Program-made: the position numbers and the translations under genes | DNA from: Thermoplasmatales archaeon | Lineage (GTDB): Archaea; Thermoplasmatota; Thermoplasmata; Thermoplasmatales; Thermoplasmataceae | Assembly (NCBI GenBank): GCA_016806715.1 | Contig: CP060531.1 | Coordinates: forward strand, 310,001-374,000 | DNA length: 64,000 nt | Direction of reading: 5' to 3' | Part shown: positions 62,263-64,000 of the stretch, in pieces | Numbering within the stretch: the first letter of the stretch is position 1 | Layout of the letters: every line of letters starts with the position of its first letter | The notes under the pieces: model-generated | Told to the model about the DNA's origin: nothing | What the model saw: only the letters and a program-made list of their open reading frames with translations | Databases searched by the model: none

Positions 62263-63699
62263 ATGCTCAATTTCGAACGTGTCAAACAGAGTCATGAAGA
62301 TCCGGCAAAGAGGATCAAGTCTTTCGAAATTGAGCCAGTGAAGGAATACACCGATAACGAGGCATACGCGGAAGCCAGCAGGTGCATAGGATGCAATATT
62401 TGCACGCAAGCCTGCCCGGCAAGCCTGGACATTGGCGGTTATATCCGCAGTACTGCAGTCGGAGACCCGGCACAGACGGTCAGGATAGTTTTTGAGACGC
62501 TTCCATTCCCCGCAATAATCGGAAGGGTATGCACCCATCTTTGTGAAGATATTTGCGTTCTATACGATGAAGGGGGACCGATTGCCATCAGGCATATCAA
62601 GAGATATGCTGCGGACAAGTTCAACGACTATGGAAAAATTATAAGCCTACCCAAGAAGAAGTTCATGGGCAAGCGAGTTGCAGTTATAGGGGGAGGGCCT
62701 GCAGGACTTACTGCGGCATTCTATCTTTCCATTCAGGGAGTGAGAGTGACAGTATACGAAGCTCTCCCCGCCCTTGGGGGGTTCATGAAAACTGGCATTC
62801 CAAGATACAGGCTCCCGCAGGATGTGCTGGACAAGGAAATAAATTTCATACTTTCACAGGGAGTGGAAGTGCATCTCAATACAGTCGTGGGTAAGGATAT
62901 CAAATTTTCAGAAATAATGCAGAAATACGATGCGGTATTTCTGTCCATAGGAACGCACAAACCTCATATGACCGGCACGCCCGGTTCTGATGCTCCAAAT
63001 GTCTATCATGCGATGAATTTTCTCCAGAGCGTCAGTCTCGGGGAAAAGATCGATGTAGGAAACAACGTTGTCATTATTGGAGGCGGTTTCACTGCAAATG
63101 ATTCATCCAGGACGTCAATGCGTCTTGGCGCAAAGAATGTCATGATAATGTACCGCAGAAGAGAGCAGGACAGGCCCGGATACCCTTCCCTTAATGCAGA
63201 AGAGGAGCTTGAAGAGTCTGTTGAGGAATTCGTGAAGTATGTTTGGGAAGTCACTCCATTTGAATATGTGCAGGAAAACGGGAGGGTTGTTTCCGTGAAA
63301 TACTGGCAGAACGAAATGGTTGCAGAGAAGAACGGCAGGGCAAAACCTGTACCGATCAAGGACAAGGTTCACGAGATCAAGGCTGATGCCGTGATTGAAG
63401 CTACAGGGCAGGAAACCGATTATTCTTTCATCGATCCGGAGTATCTCAGGAAACTCAGGCTGACACCCCAGGGGCACGTTGTCGTGGACGAATCCGGGAT
63501 GACTTCAATCGCTGGTCTTTTCTCCGGAGGAGATTCCACGAACATGAACAAGGACCTGATCTCAGCAGTCAGGGACGCCGATAAGTCGGTAATGGGAATA
63601 CTCGAGTTCCTGAATCTTATGGATACGGTCTATGATGAAAAGCTTCCGATTCTGGACAGGTGGAAGACATATTCTTCAGCCGCCGGTAGAAGAACCTAA
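62263..63699 (+). CDS. NAD(P)-dependent glutamate-synthase-small-subunit-like oxidoreductase (GltD/NfnB family)
   Basis: 478 residues. The N-terminus carries Fe-S Cys motifs (CIGCNICTQACPASLD; CTHLCEDIC), then FAD-binding VIGGGPAGLTAAF near residue 140 and NADPH-binding VVIIGGGFTANDSSRTS (most relatives have GGGNVAxDxAR). It moves electrons between NADPH and a ferredoxin, or, in GltD, to the glutamate synthase large subunit. No gltB or NfnA lies nearby, so the partner is unknown. Its stop overlaps the Trm5 stop by 4 bases on the opposite strand. Confidence 0.9.
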   Translation: MLNFERVKQSHEDPAKRIKSFEIEPVKEYTDNEAYAEASRCIGCNICTQACPASLDIGGYIRSTAVGDPAQTVRIVFETLPFPAIIGRVCTHLCEDICVLYDEGGPIAIRHIKRYAADKFNDYGKIISLPKKKFMGKRVAVIGGGPAGLTAAFYLSIQGVRVTVYEALPALGGFMKTGIPRYRLPQDVLDKEINFILSQGVEVHLNTVVGKDIKFSEIMQKYDAVFLSIGTHKPHMTGTPGSDAPNVYHAMNFLQSVSLGEKIDVGNNVVIIGGGFTANDSSRTSMRLGAKNVMIMYRRREQDRPGYPSLNAEEELEESVEEFVKYVWEVTPFEYVQENGRVVSVKYWQNEMVAEKNGRAKPVPIKDKVHEIKADAVIEATGQETDYSFIDPEYLRKLRLTPQGHVVVDESGMTSIAGLFSGGDSTNMNKDLISAVRDADKSVMGILEFLNLMDTVYDEKLPILDRWKTYSSAAGRRT

Positions 63700-64000
63700 G
63701 CCGCATTCAATTTTTCAAACTCCATGGAGTACAGGCTTTCACTCTTCGAATATCCATGAACAACTCTTTTCCATAACAGTTTCATGCCCATTTTCCGGAA
63801 TTCAAGCATCCTTTCCGTGATTCCTTCCAGGGTGTTTATCTCATAATAGTTTATGACACCGCCTTCTTTCAGTGAAGAATATGCACTTGCGATAAAGTCG
63901 AAAGCGTTGTGTGGAAGATTCATAACTATCCTGTCAAATTTTCCATGCTTCAGTATTTCAACGGATGAATCGGCGCAGATCGCCTCCACAGTTCCAGCGA
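63696..64000 (-). CDS. Trm5-like SAM methyltransferase (C-terminal part, cut by window edge)
   Basis: The open frame runs off the right edge. It has FDRIVMNLPHNAFDFIASA, the motif-IV N-L-P-H of Trm5-type tRNA (guanine37-N1) methyltransferases, followed by LKEGGVINYYEI and the C-terminal strand. The methyl donor-binding part lies beyond the window. Archaea use Trm5 to methylate G37 of tRNA. The last residue lies at 63696. Confidence 0.83.
   Translation of the reverse strand, partial: AGTVEAICADSSVEILKHGKFDRIVMNLPHNAFDFIASAYSSLKEGGVINYYEINTLEGITERMLEFRKMGMKLLWKRVVHGYSKSESLYSMEFEKLNAA

Overview
The window reads as chromosomal DNA of an acidophilic, probably thermophilic archaeon of the order Thermoplasmatales. 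Supporting this are archaeal SRP54, an archaeal TFS transcript-cleavage factor, two geranylgeranyl-reductase-type flavoproteins (ether lipids), two giant secreted thermopsin-family proteins and a secreted penicillin-acylase homologue rich in N-glycosylation sequons, a Rieske/cytochrome b pair without any c-type cytochrome, and a TPP riboswitch, which among archaea is known mainly from Thermoplasmatales. Promoters fit too: many genes have a TATA box about 25-28 bases before the start codon and no Shine-Dalgarno, so transcripts look largely leaderless. I used this spacing to move several starts (for example 10390, 22754, 23467, 32907, 48976, 60825). The genus cannot be fixed from sequence reading alone.

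Layout. 0-8.6 kb: ether-lipid reductase (cut by the window edge), a possible 29-residue CCCH-type microprotein, a second reductase paralogue, srp54, tfs, an ABC exporter, a CoA-binding protein, GNAT, a sugar-nucleotidyltransferase and a small conserved protein. 8.6-25 kb: transporters and regulators (two EamA, TPP-riboswitch-controlled MFS, ABC-2 exporter, MarR-MFS operon with a palindromic operator candidate, Lrp, PaiB, GrpB, DUF998, FNR-like reductase) and the first long thermopsin. A 34-residue zinc-ribbon gene with its own promoter lies at 20.9 kb.

25-40 kb is a formate-dehydrogenase region: a molybdopterin oxidoreductase with DUF1641 and FdhD partners on the plus strand, and a canonical FdhA plus NuoF-type subunit on the minus strand. 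Between them sit two secreted hydrolases. The first enzyme has Gln where formate dehydrogenases carry the catalytic His next to the Mo-ligand Cys, so the two enzymes may differ in substrate. An aldo/keto reductase follows.

41-51.5 kb is an accessory, visibly more AT-rich zone: a peroxiredoxin pseudogene, a katG probably acquired by transfer, gene remnants including what looks like an integrase N-terminus with its own promoter, small membrane proteins, and two intact IS elements with DDE transposases. It ends at tRNA-Val(TAC); a diverged copy of that tRNA's 3' end plus downstream flank lies 6.3 kb to the left, suggesting an old integration.

51.6-64 kb returns to core genes: Rieske, cytochrome b (Qo motif PPWF instead of PEWY) and a degenerate crotonase-fold protein in one operon; DUF92; pdxS; a three-gene SPFH/zinc-ribbon membrane module; an unknown protein; a TSUP anion exporter with DUF1634; a GltD/NfnB-like NADPH:acceptor oxidoreductase; and the 3' part of a Trm5-like methyltransferase cut by the right edge.
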